Assembly (NCBI GenBank): GCA_045616685.1
Contig: JAZLHF010000008.1
Span: 1-64,000, forward strand
Direction: 5' to 3'
From: UBA1764 sp045616685
GTDB taxonomy: Bacteria; Bacillota; Clostridia; Peptostreptococcales; Anaerovoracaceae
DNA length: 64,000 nt
In this document: positions 16,198 through 25,388 of the stretch, in pieces
Layout: each line of letters starts with the position of its first letter
Numbering within the stretch: the first letter of the stretch is position 1
Program-made: the position numbers and the translations under genes
Notes under the pieces: generated by a model
Databases searched by the model: none
Seen by the model: the letters and a program-made list of their open reading frames with translations, nothing else
Told to the model about the DNA's origin: nothing

Positions 16198-17583
16198 ATG
16201 AAAAAATTCTTTATCTATAGTTTAATATTTTTTAGTCTGTTTCTTTGTTCTTGTTCAAAGGATGTAGTTTCAGTGACCGACACTAGATCTTTTAGTAATG
16301 ATTTAGGCGAGATTACTGTATCAACATTAGAAGATGGCAAACTTAGCATTAGAAGTTATGAATACAAAGATATTGACGCAACTGTTGAGATGTATCGCGT
16401 GTACGATAATAAATCAGCTGAGTTTGAGTTTCCAATAGGTACTAATGCTGTAGTGAGAGTGGCTACTCCAGAAGTTGGCTTTAAAGAATATACAGTAGAT
16501 GATGATATACCGCAGTCTTCTTGTTATTATATTGACTCGGACAATTACCACTATTGGATTTACACCCCTAAGTCCTATAAAATTCTTGAAAATTTCAGCT
16601 TAGAATATCTTCCTAAATCAGATGGAAAGATTAAGGTTTATGAAGATCGAATTGTTGTAGATACTAAGTTGATAGGATTTAAGAAAATCTCAGACTTTAT
16701 GATTGTTGAGTCTTCAGACCCTTTATTTGACTGGGGTAAAGAGGATAAAAAAGTTGAAAATTTCATGAAATATTACAACCTTGATGGCGATGGACATTGG
16801 TGCTACGACGGTTATTATTATAAAGCTGCATCAAGTTATGTACCATCAGGTGATAATGTATATTACTTTTGTGTTGATTCATATATTATAGGCAGTTTTA
16901 TTGCTGGCATGAGATATGATGGATGTAAGTTCATTGTACCTGCAATGATTGATACAATGCTTATGCATCAGACTGATGAAGGATATATTCCAACTTATTC
17001 ATTTAGTACTTGGCTTAATGAGGATTACGGCATAGAAGCTGGTTTTTATGATACAAGATTTAACACAGACTTTTGGCAGTATGTTCTTGATGCATATAAC
17101 AAAAGCGGAGGAGATATTTTTTGTTCAGCTTTAGAAAAGTATGGACAGTTCTTTTTAAAGCATGCGGATAAGAATCAGATTAAGACAGAAAGTGGCTATT
17201 TTGTATCGGATTATTATCAGCCAGAATCCGGAGCATTAACTCATGCGAGTCTTAATCATAATATCGCAGAAGTCGAGCTTTGCATTAAACTTAGCGAATT
17301 ATTCAATGATTCAGCTTATAAAAATGTTGCTTATAATATTATTGATGCAATCGAAGATACATATGAAGATTGGATAAAGCCTAATAATAACCTTGAATAT
17401 GCAATTTGCCCGAATATGAGCTTTGCTTATGAAGATTACCCATATCTAACATATAATGATTTATATAATATTCAGGTCATGCTTGAGGAAAGAGGCTTAG
17501 GTAGAAATGAAGCGTTTGATAAACTGATGAGTGCAAAAAAGGCTTGGATGGATGCAAATAACATAACTGAATATAAGAAATAA
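16198..17583 (+). CDS. Lipoprotein with a predicted helical catalytic-type domain, function unknown
   Basis: Not recognised with certainty. A lipoprotein signal (residues 1-19, SLFLCSC, lipidated Cys probably 19) is followed by a beta-rich region (about 20-180) and an alpha-helical, aromatic-rich region (about 200-455) with repeated helical hairpins and conserved-looking stretches SGALTHASLNHN and FNTDFWQYVLDAY. The overall pattern recalls (alpha/alpha)6-toroid proteins such as glucuronyl C5-epimerase C-terminal domains or glycoside hydrolases. That is a weak impression. It would act on the outer face of the membrane. It forms a single-gene unit with its own promoter and terminator. Confidence 0.7.
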   Translation: MKKFFIYSLIFFSLFLCSCSKDVVSVTDTRSFSNDLGEITVSTLEDGKLSIRSYEYKDIDATVEMYRVYDNKSAEFEFPIGTNAVVRVATPEVGFKEYTVDDDIPQSSCYYIDSDNYHYWIYTPKSYKILENFSLEYLPKSDGKIKVYEDRIVVDTKLIGFKKISDFMIVESSDPLFDWGKEDKKVENFMKYYNLDGDGHWCYDGYYYKAASSYVPSGDNVYYFCVDSYIIGSFIAGMRYDGCKFIVPAMIDTMLMHQTDEGYIPTYSFSTWLNEDYGIEAGFYDTRFNTDFWQYVLDAYNKSGGDIFCSALEKYGQFFLKHADKNQIKTESGYFVSDYYQPESGALTHASLNHNIAEVELCIKLSELFNDSAYKNVAYNIIDAIEDTYEDWIKPNNNLEYAICPNMSFAYEDYPYLTYNDLYNIQVMLEERGLGRNEAFDKLMSAKKAWMDANNITEYKK

Positions 17584-17611
17584 AAAAGCTCCAGAAAGGC
17601 TGGAGTTTTTT
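17582..17611 (+). terminator. Intrinsic terminator after the lipoprotein gene
   Basis: Stem CTCCAG / CTGGAG with loop AAAGG, flanked by A6 and T6. The T-tract touches the 3' end of the tRNA gene on the other strand. Confidence 0.85.
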
Positions 17612-17699
17612 GGTGCCGGCGGCGGGGGTCGAACCCGCACGATATTTAAGTATCACGGGATTTTGAGTCCCGCGCGTCTGCCAATTCCACCACGCCGGC
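17611..17699 (-). tRNA. tRNA-Leu (anticodon CAA)
   Basis: An 89-base tRNA with encoded CCA. The acceptor arms GCCGGCG / CGCCGGC pair fully. The anticodon stem CGGGA / TCCCG holds the loop CTCAAAA, giving anticodon CAA, which reads UUG. A long class II variable arm and the T-arm GCGGGTTCGACCCCCGC fit tRNA-Leu. It is the only tRNA seen in the window and is transcribed against its neighbours. Confidence 0.95.
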
Positions 17700-17709
17700 G
17701 TACTTAAAT

Positions 17710-17739
17710 ACTATACCAAAAAATGATTGGAAAATGCAA
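17710..17739 (-). promoter_or_regulatory. tRNA-Leu promoter
   Basis: On the - strand: -35 TTGCAT (17734-17739), 18-base spacer, -10 TATAGT (17710-17715). The -35 lies inside the yajC promoter on the + strand. Confidence 0.6.
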
Positions 17740-17755
17740 GGTTTTAAGGTATAAT
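17727..17755 (+). promoter_or_regulatory. yajC promoter
   Basis: -35 TTGGAA (17727-17732), 17-base spacer, -10 TATAAT (17750-17755). It overlaps the oppositely directed tRNA-Leu promoter. Confidence 0.75.
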
Positions 17756-17789
17756 ATTTTTGTTAATTACCACAAGGAGGTCATTATAA

Positions 17790-18218
17790 ATGGGTCAAAA
17801 TTCACAATCAATCATCATTATGGTGGTTTTACTTGCCGTTATGTATTTTATGCTTATCCGTCCACAGAATAAGAAAGATAAGCAGGATAGAGAAATGCGT
17901 AGCAACCTTCAGGTTGGCGATGAAATTATGACAGTTGGTGGAATCTATGGTAAAGTCGTAAGAATTAGAGAAGATAGACTTACTATTGCATCCGGGGCTG
18001 AAAAGACAAAGCTTGAAATTACTAAGACAGCTGTAGCTAATAAGGTAGATGAAAAAGCTGGTAAAGTTGTTGAGGACGAAAAGGAAACCAAGGCTTCTCC
18101 AAAGAGAATAAAGAAGCTTGGTAAAAAGGAAGAAGCTCTCGCAGAAGAACCTGTAGTTGAAGATACTCCTGTTGAAGAAGCTCCTGCAACTGAAGAACCT
18201 GTTGCCGCTGAAGAATAA
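17790..18218 (+). CDS. yajC: Preprotein translocase accessory subunit YajC
   Basis: YajC is a small membrane protein of the SecDF-YajC complex that assists Sec-dependent export. One transmembrane segment (about residues 8-22, IIIMVVLLAVMYFML) is followed by the hallmark IRPQNKKDKQ and the cytoplasmic domain with VGDEIMTVGGIYGKV. The 142 residues exceed the usual ~90-110 because of an acidic Pro/Glu/Ala-rich tail (about 95-142). Strong SD CAAGGAGG. It stands alone, apart from tgt and with no secDF beside it. Confidence 0.94.
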   Translation: MGQNSQSIIIMVVLLAVMYFMLIRPQNKKDKQDREMRSNLQVGDEIMTVGGIYGKVVRIREDRLTIASGAEKTKLEITKTAVANKVDEKAGKVVEDEKETKASPKRIKKLGKKEEALAEEPVVEDTPVEEAPATEEPVAAEE

Positions 18219-18232
18219 ATTGTGATTGTATA

Positions 18233-18275
18233 CAGGGCATGTGGACATTTTGCCACATGCCTTGTTTTCGTTTTT
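18233..18275 (+). terminator. Intrinsic terminator between yajC and relA
   Basis: Stem CAGGGCATGTGG / CCACATGCCTTG (one G-T pair) with an 8-base loop and the tail TTTTCGTTTTT. The relA ATG begins 5 bases after the T-tract; no promoter or SD is visible between them. Confidence 0.85.
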
Positions 18276-18280
18276 AAGTA

Positions 18281-20461
18281 ATGGAACAAATTATCGAAGA
18301 ACTGCTTTCATATAACAAAAATTATGATGCTGCATTCTTAGAAAAGGCATATTTGAAAGCAAAAGAACTTCATAAAGATCAAAAACGTAAGTCTGGTGAA
18401 CCTTATATTATTCATCCAATGGCTGTTGCTAAGATTCTAGCTGAACTAGGAATGGATGATGTTAGTATTGCCGCAGGCTTTCTTCATGATGTCGTTGAAG
18501 ATACAGACTATTCATTAGATCAGCTTCGTAAGGACTTCGGTGATGAAGTTGCATTGCTTGTAGATGGCGTTACAAAACTCACATCTTTCGTTTATGGTGG
18601 CAAGCGTGCCGCTCAAGATGAGACCATTCGCAAGATGTTCCTTGCAATGGCTAAAGACATTAGAGTTTTAATCATTAAACTTGCAGATAGACTTCATAAT
18701 CTTAGAACTATTAACTATATGACCGAGGCTAAAATCAGGGAAAAGTGCGAAGGTACTCTTGATATTTATGCGCCCCTTGCTGCAAGACTTGGTATGTATG
18801 CATTCAAGTTCGAAATGGAAGATATTTCATTTAAGAACCTTGAGCCTGAAGCCTATAATGATATTGACGAAAAGATGAAGAGACGTTCCTTAGACAAAGG
18901 GGCGGATATTAATCAATATATTGCTGATATAAAAGAGGGCTTAAAACCTCTTAACTTAAACTACGAAATTTACGGCAGGCAGAAACAGTATTATAGCATT
19001 TATAAGAAGATGAAGGTTCAACATAAAAACCTTGATGAAATCTTTGACTTGACTGCTATCAGAGTAATTGTCGATTCTATTAAGGATTGTTATGCCGTTT
19101 TAGGTGCGGTACATACTATATGGAAACCAATTCCTGGGAGATTTAAAGACTATATTGCTATGCCAAAAGCAAACATGTACCAGTCGCTTCATACAACTGT
19201 AATTGGCACAAATGGTTATCCGTTTGAAATTCAAATTCGAACAAAAGAGATGCATCATATTGCTGAATATGGTATTGCAGCACATTGGAAATATAAAGAG
19301 GGTATTTCTGGCCCTGGCAACGAAGAGGATAAATTGTCTTGGATTAGGCAAACTCTTGAATGGCAACAGGAAGTTAGCGATTCAACGGAGTTTGTTGAAG
19401 CTTTAAAGATGGATCTTTTTACCAACCAAGTTTTTGTATTTTCTCCAAAAGGGGATGTTATGGAACTTCCAGCTGGGTCAACTCCATTAGACTTTGCATA
19501 TAAGGTACATACTGCCATAGGCAATACTTGTGTCGGAGCAAAAATTAATGGAAAGATGGTTTCTATTGATTATATTCTCCAAAATGGTGATTTAATTGAT
19601 ATTGTAACTTCTGCAAGTTCTAAAGGCCCAAGTGTTGATTGGCTTAAGATTGTTAAGACAAATCATGCAAAGAATAAGATTAAACAAGCACTTAATAAGA
19701 GCGACAACTCTATCTCTATTGACAGAGGTAAGGAAATGCTCGATAAAGCTGTTAAGCGCAAGGGCTATGAGCCATCTGAAATTCTAATCAATAAATATCT
19801 CGAAAAGGCTGCAAGAGCACAGAATTTTTCTGCAGTAAATGATTTATATATAGCAATTTCAGGAGGCGGAGTTGCTCTCAACAGAACAACACTTCTGTGT
19901 GCTTCTTATTATCACGAAGATAAACAGCTCGAATTTGCTAGACAAGAAAAAATTGAGGCTAATAAACTGGCCTCCATTGAAAAACGCCAAAGAATTGAAA
20001 GGACAAAAGGCGTTAAGGTTAAGGGTGTTACCGACCTCTTAATTCATTTTGCAAGATGTTGCAGCCCAGTTCCTGGGGATGATATTATTGGCTATACGAC
20101 TAAAGGCCGCGGTGTTTCCATACATAGAAAAGACTGTGTAAATATGCTTTCTCTTCTTGAAGAAGAAAGGCAACGATTTATTGATGTTGAATGGGATGTA
20201 GATTCTGAATCTGCTCAATTTGAATATGCATTAACAATTATTGCTGAAGACCGTAAGGGTTTAATAGTAGATATTTCTCGTATCTGTGAAGAAAAAGACA
20301 TTAATATTTCTGGCCTACAAGTTAATGTTGACAAGGTAGGAATTTGTCAAATAAATTTAACTCTTGAAATTAGAACATCTGATGACATTGAAAGTCTTCA
20401 GGCTAGATTTAAACAGATCGGCGGTGTAATAGATGCGTATAGAGCTAACGCAGAAAGGTAA
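18281..20461 (+). CDS. relA: Bifunctional (p)ppGpp synthetase/hydrolase Rel
   Basis: Rel makes and degrades (p)ppGpp in the stringent response on the ribosome. The domains in order are: HD hydrolase (about 20-170) with intact HD in AAGFLHDVVEDT; synthetase (about 215-330) with MYQSLHTTV; TGS (about 395-455); zinc-finger/helical region with RCCSPVPGDDIIGY; and C-terminal ACT (about 650-722). Both catalytic halves look intact, so it is a bifunctional Rel. Length 726 is typical. It heads a run of closely spaced genes reaching efp. It has no SD and directly follows a terminator. Confidence 0.97.
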   Translation: MEQIIEELLSYNKNYDAAFLEKAYLKAKELHKDQKRKSGEPYIIHPMAVAKILAELGMDDVSIAAGFLHDVVEDTDYSLDQLRKDFGDEVALLVDGVTKLTSFVYGGKRAAQDETIRKMFLAMAKDIRVLIIKLADRLHNLRTINYMTEAKIREKCEGTLDIYAPLAARLGMYAFKFEMEDISFKNLEPEAYNDIDEKMKRRSLDKGADINQYIADIKEGLKPLNLNYEIYGRQKQYYSIYKKMKVQHKNLDEIFDLTAIRVIVDSIKDCYAVLGAVHTIWKPIPGRFKDYIAMPKANMYQSLHTTVIGTNGYPFEIQIRTKEMHHIAEYGIAAHWKYKEGISGPGNEEDKLSWIRQTLEWQQEVSDSTEFVEALKMDLFTNQVFVFSPKGDVMELPAGSTPLDFAYKVHTAIGNTCVGAKINGKMVSIDYILQNGDLIDIVTSASSKGPSVDWLKIVKTNHAKNKIKQALNKSDNSISIDRGKEMLDKAVKRKGYEPSEILINKYLEKAARAQNFSAVNDLYIAISGGGVALNRTTLLCASYYHEDKQLEFARQEKIEANKLASIEKRQRIERTKGVKVKGVTDLLIHFARCCSPVPGDDIIGYTTKGRGVSIHRKDCVNMLSLLEEERQRFIDVEWDVDSESAQFEYALTIIAEDRKGLIVDISRICEEKDINISGLQVNVDKVGICQINLTLEIRTSDDIESLQARFKQIGGVIDAYRANAER

Positions 20462-20464
20462 TTT

Positions 20465-21076
20465 ATGAAAATAGCTTGTTTTGTTTGCGGACCAATAATG
20501 AATAATTGTTATGTTCTTAATCAAGAAGATTCTTTTGATGCGATGATTGTTGATCCTGGTGCTGAGAATCTTAAACTTGAGAACTATTTATTTGCGAATA
20601 AACTTAATGTGAAATATATAGTTTTAACTCATGGACATGGTGATCATACTGGCGGTATCGAAAGAATTAAGGAAATGTACCCAGAAGCTAAATTAATTGC
20701 AAATAAGCAGGAGGCTAAGCTTTTGTATGATCGTAATGTCAGCTTTGGCAAAGGCGGCATTGTCGCAGATATAAATGTTGTTGATAATGATGAGATGGAT
20801 CTTTGTGGTATTCATGTAAAGTTTATCGCAACTCCTGGACATACACCTGGAGGAATGTGTATTTATATTAAGAGCGAGAAAACTTTATTTAGTGGTGATA
20901 CATTGTTCTTTTGCTCTATTGGAAGAACAGACTTCCCTGGTGGAAGTTATTCTGATTTGATTGATTCTATCAAGAATAAATTATTCTTACTTCCAGATGA
21001 TACAAGAGTTTTATGTGGTCACGAAATGGAAACGACTATTGGAAAGGAAAAACAATTTAATCCCTTTGTCTCTTAA
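20465..21076 (+). CDS. Metallo-beta-lactamase-fold hydrolase (glyoxalase II-like)
   Basis: The zinc hydrolase motif THGHGDHTGG (about residues 56-65) and the later TPGHTPGGM, SGDTLFF and CGHE ligands are all present in a 203-residue single-domain protein. This is the size of the short glyoxalase II-like enzymes found beside relA and hemZ in Bacillota. The substrate is unknown. AAAGG lies 6 bases upstream of the ATG. The end overlaps the most likely hemZ start. Confidence 0.85.
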   Translation: MKIACFVCGPIMNNCYVLNQEDSFDAMIVDPGAENLKLENYLFANKLNVKYIVLTHGHGDHTGGIERIKEMYPEAKLIANKQEAKLLYDRNVSFGKGGIVADINVVDNDEMDLCGIHVKFIATPGHTPGGMCIYIKSEKTLFSGDTLFFCSIGRTDFPGGSYSDLIDSIKNKLFLLPDDTRVLCGHEMETTIGKEKQFNPFVS

Positions 21077-22382
21077 ATTTGAAGTCGCAACTGAAAAAGA
21101 TGTTTATGAACTTTCGGAGCTTTCTAAGATGTTTGGTGAAGCTCCGGAGTTTTGTGTTGTGGAAAGGCTCGGAGGCGATAAAAATGAGCAAAAAAGACGC
21201 CTATATAAAGAACTTTCAGCGCTTACAGGAAAGACTTTAGACTGGGGCATTCTAATTGGAGTAAGACCGCTTAAGCTTTACCGTGAACTTACTGAGAAAA
21301 AAGGCAGAGAAAAAGCCGAGCACATTTTAAAAGAAATGTATTTGTTATCAGACGAAAAGCTTGATTTACTTCATAGAACATATGATGTGCAAATGGATGC
21401 TTATTACGACCCAAATCCAAAGTCAGTCAGCCTTTATGTCGGGATTCCATTTTGCCCTACAAGATGTCTTTATTGTTCATTTACTTCAAATAAATTTGAA
21501 AAAGTTGCATCTCAAAAATATATATCTGCATTGTGTAAGGAAATTGATGCTGTTAAAAAAATATTTGATGAAAAAGGCATGTATGCTGAATCAATTTATA
21601 TAGGGGGCGGCACTCCAACAAGTCTTGATGATGAAGAGTTTGAGATTTTATTAAGCTCTGTTAGAGATGCATTTAAAAGCCCAAAATGTCGGGAATGGAC
21701 AGTAGAAGCAGGCAGACCCGATACAATTACTGCTAATAAGCTTTCCTTGATACATAAGTATGGGGCAGACCGTATCAGTATAAATCCTCAAACTATGAAG
21801 CAGCATACGTTAGATCTTATTGGAAGATCTCATAGCCCAGAACAAATCTTTGATGCTTTTAAACTTGCAAAAGCTGAAGGAATTGAAAATATCAATGCTG
21901 ATTTAATCACAGGTTTGCCAGAGGAGACTCCGGATGACTTTGAAAATAGCTTGAAAACTATCATTGATCTAGGCCCAACAAACATAACAGTACATACTTT
22001 AGCAGTAAAAAGAGCTTCAAGATTAATTGATGAAGATCCGGATATTGCTTTTAGACAGGCCGATACAGTACGAAAAATGCTTGAAATTAGCCAAAATATG
22101 CTTAAAAATGCTGGTTTTAAGCCATATTACCTCTATAGACAGAAGCACATGACAGGTAATTTTGAAAATGTTGGATACTGTACTAATGGACACCAAAACG
22201 TGTATAATATAAGGATAATGGATGAAAATCAGAGCAATATAGCTCTTGGAGCAGGCGGTATCTCAAAAATTTATTTTCCAGATGAAAATAGACTGGAGAG
22301 AGTTCCGAATGTTTCTAATTATGAAGTTTATATTGATCGTATAGATGAAATGATTAACAGAAAGGAAAAAGGCATCTTATGA
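21066..22382 (+). CDS. hemZ: HemZ, radical SAM coproporphyrinogen III dehydrogenase-like
   Basis: HemZ-family radical SAM enzyme, classed as an oxygen-independent coproporphyrinogen III oxidase-like protein of haem synthesis. The cluster motif is CPTRCLYC within GIPFCPTRCLYCSF. Further family blocks are GGGTPTSL, EAGRPDTIT, DRISINPQ and YYLYRQKHMTGNFENVGY, the last very close to Bacillus HemZ. The frame is open far upstream with no ATG until 21129. A TTG at 21066 (11-base overlap with the preceding gene) gives 438 residues and is my best guess. No other haem gene is in the window, so the physiological role is uncertain. Confidence 0.85.
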   Translation: MSLKFEVATEKDVYELSELSKMFGEAPEFCVVERLGGDKNEQKRRLYKELSALTGKTLDWGILIGVRPLKLYRELTEKKGREKAEHILKEMYLLSDEKLDLLHRTYDVQMDAYYDPNPKSVSLYVGIPFCPTRCLYCSFTSNKFEKVASQKYISALCKEIDAVKKIFDEKGMYAESIYIGGGTPTSLDDEEFEILLSSVRDAFKSPKCREWTVEAGRPDTITANKLSLIHKYGADRISINPQTMKQHTLDLIGRSHSPEQIFDAFKLAKAEGIENINADLITGLPEETPDDFENSLKTIIDLGPTNITVHTLAVKRASRLIDEDPDIAFRQADTVRKMLEISQNMLKNAGFKPYYLYRQKHMTGNFENVGYCTNGHQNVYNIRIMDENQSNIALGAGGISKIYFPDENRLERVPNVSNYEVYIDRIDEMINRKEKGIL

Positions 22383-23626
22383 TTATCAACATTCCAAAGG
22401 GAACTAAAGATATTTTGCCAAAAGAAGTCTATAAATGGCAATATGTCGAATCGGTTTTCCGCAAAGTCTGCGAAAAATATGGTTTTATTGAATTTAGGAC
22501 CCCGATGTTTGAACATACAGAGCTCTTCAAGCGTGGTATTGGTGATACAACAGATGTTGTGCAAAAAGAAATGTACACATTTGAAATTGCTGATAGAAGT
22601 TTAACATTAAAGCCTGAAGGAACTTCTCCAGTAGTAAGATCTTTTATTGAAAACAAGCTTTATGTAGATCAACTTCCTGCTAAGTATTATTACATTACAC
22701 CTTGCTTTAGATATGAAAAGATGCAAAAGGGCAGACAGCGTGAATTCCATCAGTTCGGTATAGAAATTTTTGGTGCAGATTCAATGCTCGCTGATGCTGA
22801 AGTGATTTGTGTTGCTATGGACTTTTTTAAAACTCTTGGTGTAACAGGTCTTAAACTTCATATTAATAGCATTGGCTGTCCTGATTGCAGATCTAAATAC
22901 AGAAAAGCATTACAGGATTTCCTTAGGCCAAATTTAGATAAGCTTTGTGATACATGCAAGGATAGATTTGAAAAGAATCCAATGAGAATTCTTGACTGTA
23001 AATCTTCGGAATGCCAGAAATATGTAGCAGGCGCTCCAAAAATGCTTGATTATCTTTGTGATAACTGTAAAAAAGCCTTCGGGAATTTAAAGGAAAACCT
23101 GGATGCATTAGGACTTGAATATGAAGTTGATTCTGGTATTGTAAGAGGACTTGATTACTATACAAAGACTGCATTTGAAATTGTTAGCAATAATCTTGGA
23201 GCTCAGTCAACAGTTTGTGGTGGTGGTCGATATGACAATCTTGTAGCTGAGATTGGTGGGCCTGATACTGCTGGCGTTGGCTTTGGTCTTGGTATTGAGA
23301 GACTTCTTTTGATACTTGAAGCAAATGGAATCGAAATTCCTAAGCCAAAGACTTGTGATATATTTATTGCTTGCCTTGGTGAAAAAGCTAAAATTGCAGG
23401 TCTAAAGATTGCTCAAAATCTTAGAGATAATGGATTTAATGTTATGTCAGATGTTTGCGATAGGGGTTTAAAAGCTCAATTTAAATATTCTGATAGATTA
23501 GATGCAGATTATACTGTTGTTATTGGCGATGATGAACTTGCTAAAGGCGTTGTAAGCCTTCGTGATATGAAGAACTCTAGCCAAGAAGAAGTAAAAATAG
23601 ACAAACTTCTTGAGAGGATTAAGTAA
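22379..23626 (+). CDS. hisS: Histidyl-tRNA synthetase
   Basis: Class II synthetase charging tRNA-His. Motif 2 FRYEKMQKGRQREFHQF (about 114-130), histidine-binding VRGLDYYTKTAFEI (about 257) and motif 3 GFGLGIERL (about 300) are clear. The anticodon-binding domain follows (about 325-415). Length 415 is normal. It overlaps the hemZ stop by ATGA and is followed 1 base later by aspS, the common hisS-aspS pair. No T-box leader is present because it lies inside an operon. Confidence 0.97.
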   Translation: MIINIPKGTKDILPKEVYKWQYVESVFRKVCEKYGFIEFRTPMFEHTELFKRGIGDTTDVVQKEMYTFEIADRSLTLKPEGTSPVVRSFIENKLYVDQLPAKYYYITPCFRYEKMQKGRQREFHQFGIEIFGADSMLADAEVICVAMDFFKTLGVTGLKLHINSIGCPDCRSKYRKALQDFLRPNLDKLCDTCKDRFEKNPMRILDCKSSECQKYVAGAPKMLDYLCDNCKKAFGNLKENLDALGLEYEVDSGIVRGLDYYTKTAFEIVSNNLGAQSTVCGGGRYDNLVAEIGGPDTAGVGFGLGIERLLLILEANGIEIPKPKTCDIFIACLGEKAKIAGLKIAQNLRDNGFNVMSDVCDRGLKAQFKYSDRLDADYTVVIGDDELAKGVVSLRDMKNSSQEEVKIDKLLERIK

Positions 23627-23627
23627 A

Positions 23628-25385
23628 ATGGAGAAGATTTTTAAGAGAACTAATATGTGCGGTGAGCTTCGAAAAGAAGACATCGGTAAGGAAGTTGTTT
23701 TAAACGGATGGGTTCAGACTAAAAGAAATTTAGGCGGACTTACATTTGTTGACTTAAGAGATAAAACTGGTATAACTCAAGTTGCATTTGCTGATGATAT
23801 TCAAGAAAAAGCTAATTCCCTAGGCCGTGAATATTGCATTGGTGTTAAAGGCACTGTAATCGAAAGAGAATCAAAGAACGAATCTCTTCCAACTGGCTAC
23901 ATTGAAGTTAAAGCTACTGATTTGGTAGTGTATTCCGAAGCTGATACTCCACCAATTTATATCAAAGATGACGATAATGTAAGTGGTGAATTAAAACTTA
24001 AGTATAGATACCTTGACCTTAGAAAGCCTATGATGCAAGACACTTTAGCTTTCAGATCAAAAATGTATAACGTAATCAGAAACTTCTATTACGAAAATGG
24101 ATTTACAGAAGTTGAAACACCTGTACTTGGAAAACCTACGCCAGAAGGAGCTCGCGATTACCTTGTTCCATCAAGAGTAAATCCAGGCATGTTCTATGCG
24201 CTTCCACAAAGCCCTCAAATTTTTAAGCAGCTTCTTATGGTAGCTGGAACTGATAGATATATTCAGATTGCAAAGTGCTATCGTGATGAAGACTTAAGGG
24301 CTGATAGACAGCCAGAGTTTACACAGATTGATATGGAGCTTTCCTTTGTTGAACAAGAAGATATTCTTGAAATTCAGGAGCGGTTCTTAAAGACTCTTTT
24401 TAAAGAAATGAGAGGAATTGATATTCAAACCCCACTTCCAAGACTTACGTGGGATGAAGCTATGAATAGATTTGGTTCAGATAAACCAGATCTTAGATTT
24501 GGGTTTGAGCTTCATGATCTTGCTGATGCTGTAAGAGATTGCTCATTTAATGTTTTTACAGATGCTCTTAAAGATGGTGGCAAAGTTATGGGTATTGATA
24601 TTGACGGTGCAAGTGCAAACTTTAGCCGTAAGGATATTGACAAGATGACAGAAGCTATTAAGAGCTTTGGCGCAAAAGGCCTTGTTTGGATCAGATTTGA
24701 AGAGGACGGAATCAAGTCTTCGGTAAATAAATTCTTTGACCAAGATCAACTCAAAAAAATTGGTAAAGTATTTGAAGCTAAAACCGGAGACCTCATTCTC
24801 ATTTGCTCGGGTAAGAAAGAAGTAGTTTGGGCTTCACTTGGTTTCTTAAGAAGAGACCTTGCTGGCAAACTTGGATTACTTGATCCAAATGAGTTTAAAC
24901 TGCTTTGGATTGTTGACTTCCCGATGTTTGAGTGGTCTGATGAAGAAAATAGATATATGGCAATGCATCACCCGTTTACATCCCCAAAGAAAGAAGATAT
25001 TCATTATCTTGATACCGGAGAACTCGATAAGATTTATGCAGATGCTTACGATATTGTTATTAATGGTTATGAAGCTGGCGGTGGATCAATTAGAATTCAT
25101 GATAGGCATCTTCAGAAAAAGATTTTTGAAGTACTTCAGTTAACAGAAGATGATATTAAAACAAGATTTGGATTCTTTATTGAAGCATTCTCATATGGGG
25201 CACCTCCACATGGTGGATTGGCATATGGCATGGATAGACTTTGTATGTTATTACTTGGAACCGATGATATCAGAAGAGTAATCGCATTCCCTAAGAACCA
25301 GAATGCACAGTGTGTAATGAGCGAAGCTCCAACAATTGTTGATAAGAAAGATCTCGATCTTTTAAGTATTACTACAACAGTTTAA
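23628..25385 (+). CDS. aspS: Aspartyl-tRNA synthetase
   Basis: Class II synthetase of the bacterial type: an N-terminal OB anticodon domain (about 15-105, ending IYIKDDDNVSGE), motif 2 FRSKMYNVIRNFYYENGF region and RYIQIAKCYRDEDLRADRQPEF, the GAD insertion (about 300-420), and motif 3 AYGMDRLCMLLLG (about 540). The ATG at 23628 is chosen (585 residues) because an upstream in-frame start would overlap hisS. GAGAGGA lies just upstream. Whether it also charges tRNA-Asn cannot be told from this window. Confidence 0.96.
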   Translation: MEKIFKRTNMCGELRKEDIGKEVVLNGWVQTKRNLGGLTFVDLRDKTGITQVAFADDIQEKANSLGREYCIGVKGTVIERESKNESLPTGYIEVKATDLVVYSEADTPPIYIKDDDNVSGELKLKYRYLDLRKPMMQDTLAFRSKMYNVIRNFYYENGFTEVETPVLGKPTPEGARDYLVPSRVNPGMFYALPQSPQIFKQLLMVAGTDRYIQIAKCYRDEDLRADRQPEFTQIDMELSFVEQEDILEIQERFLKTLFKEMRGIDIQTPLPRLTWDEAMNRFGSDKPDLRFGFELHDLADAVRDCSFNVFTDALKDGGKVMGIDIDGASANFSRKDIDKMTEAIKSFGAKGLVWIRFEEDGIKSSVNKFFDQDQLKKIGKVFEAKTGDLILICSGKKEVVWASLGFLRRDLAGKLGLLDPNEFKLLWIVDFPMFEWSDEENRYMAMHHPFTSPKKEDIHYLDTGELDKIYADAYDIVINGYEAGGGSIRIHDRHLQKKIFEVLQLTEDDIKTRFGFFIEAFSYGAPPHGGLAYGMDRLCMLLLGTDDIRRVIAFPKNQNAQCVMSEAPTIVDKKDLDLLSITTTV

Positions 25386-25388
25386 TTT

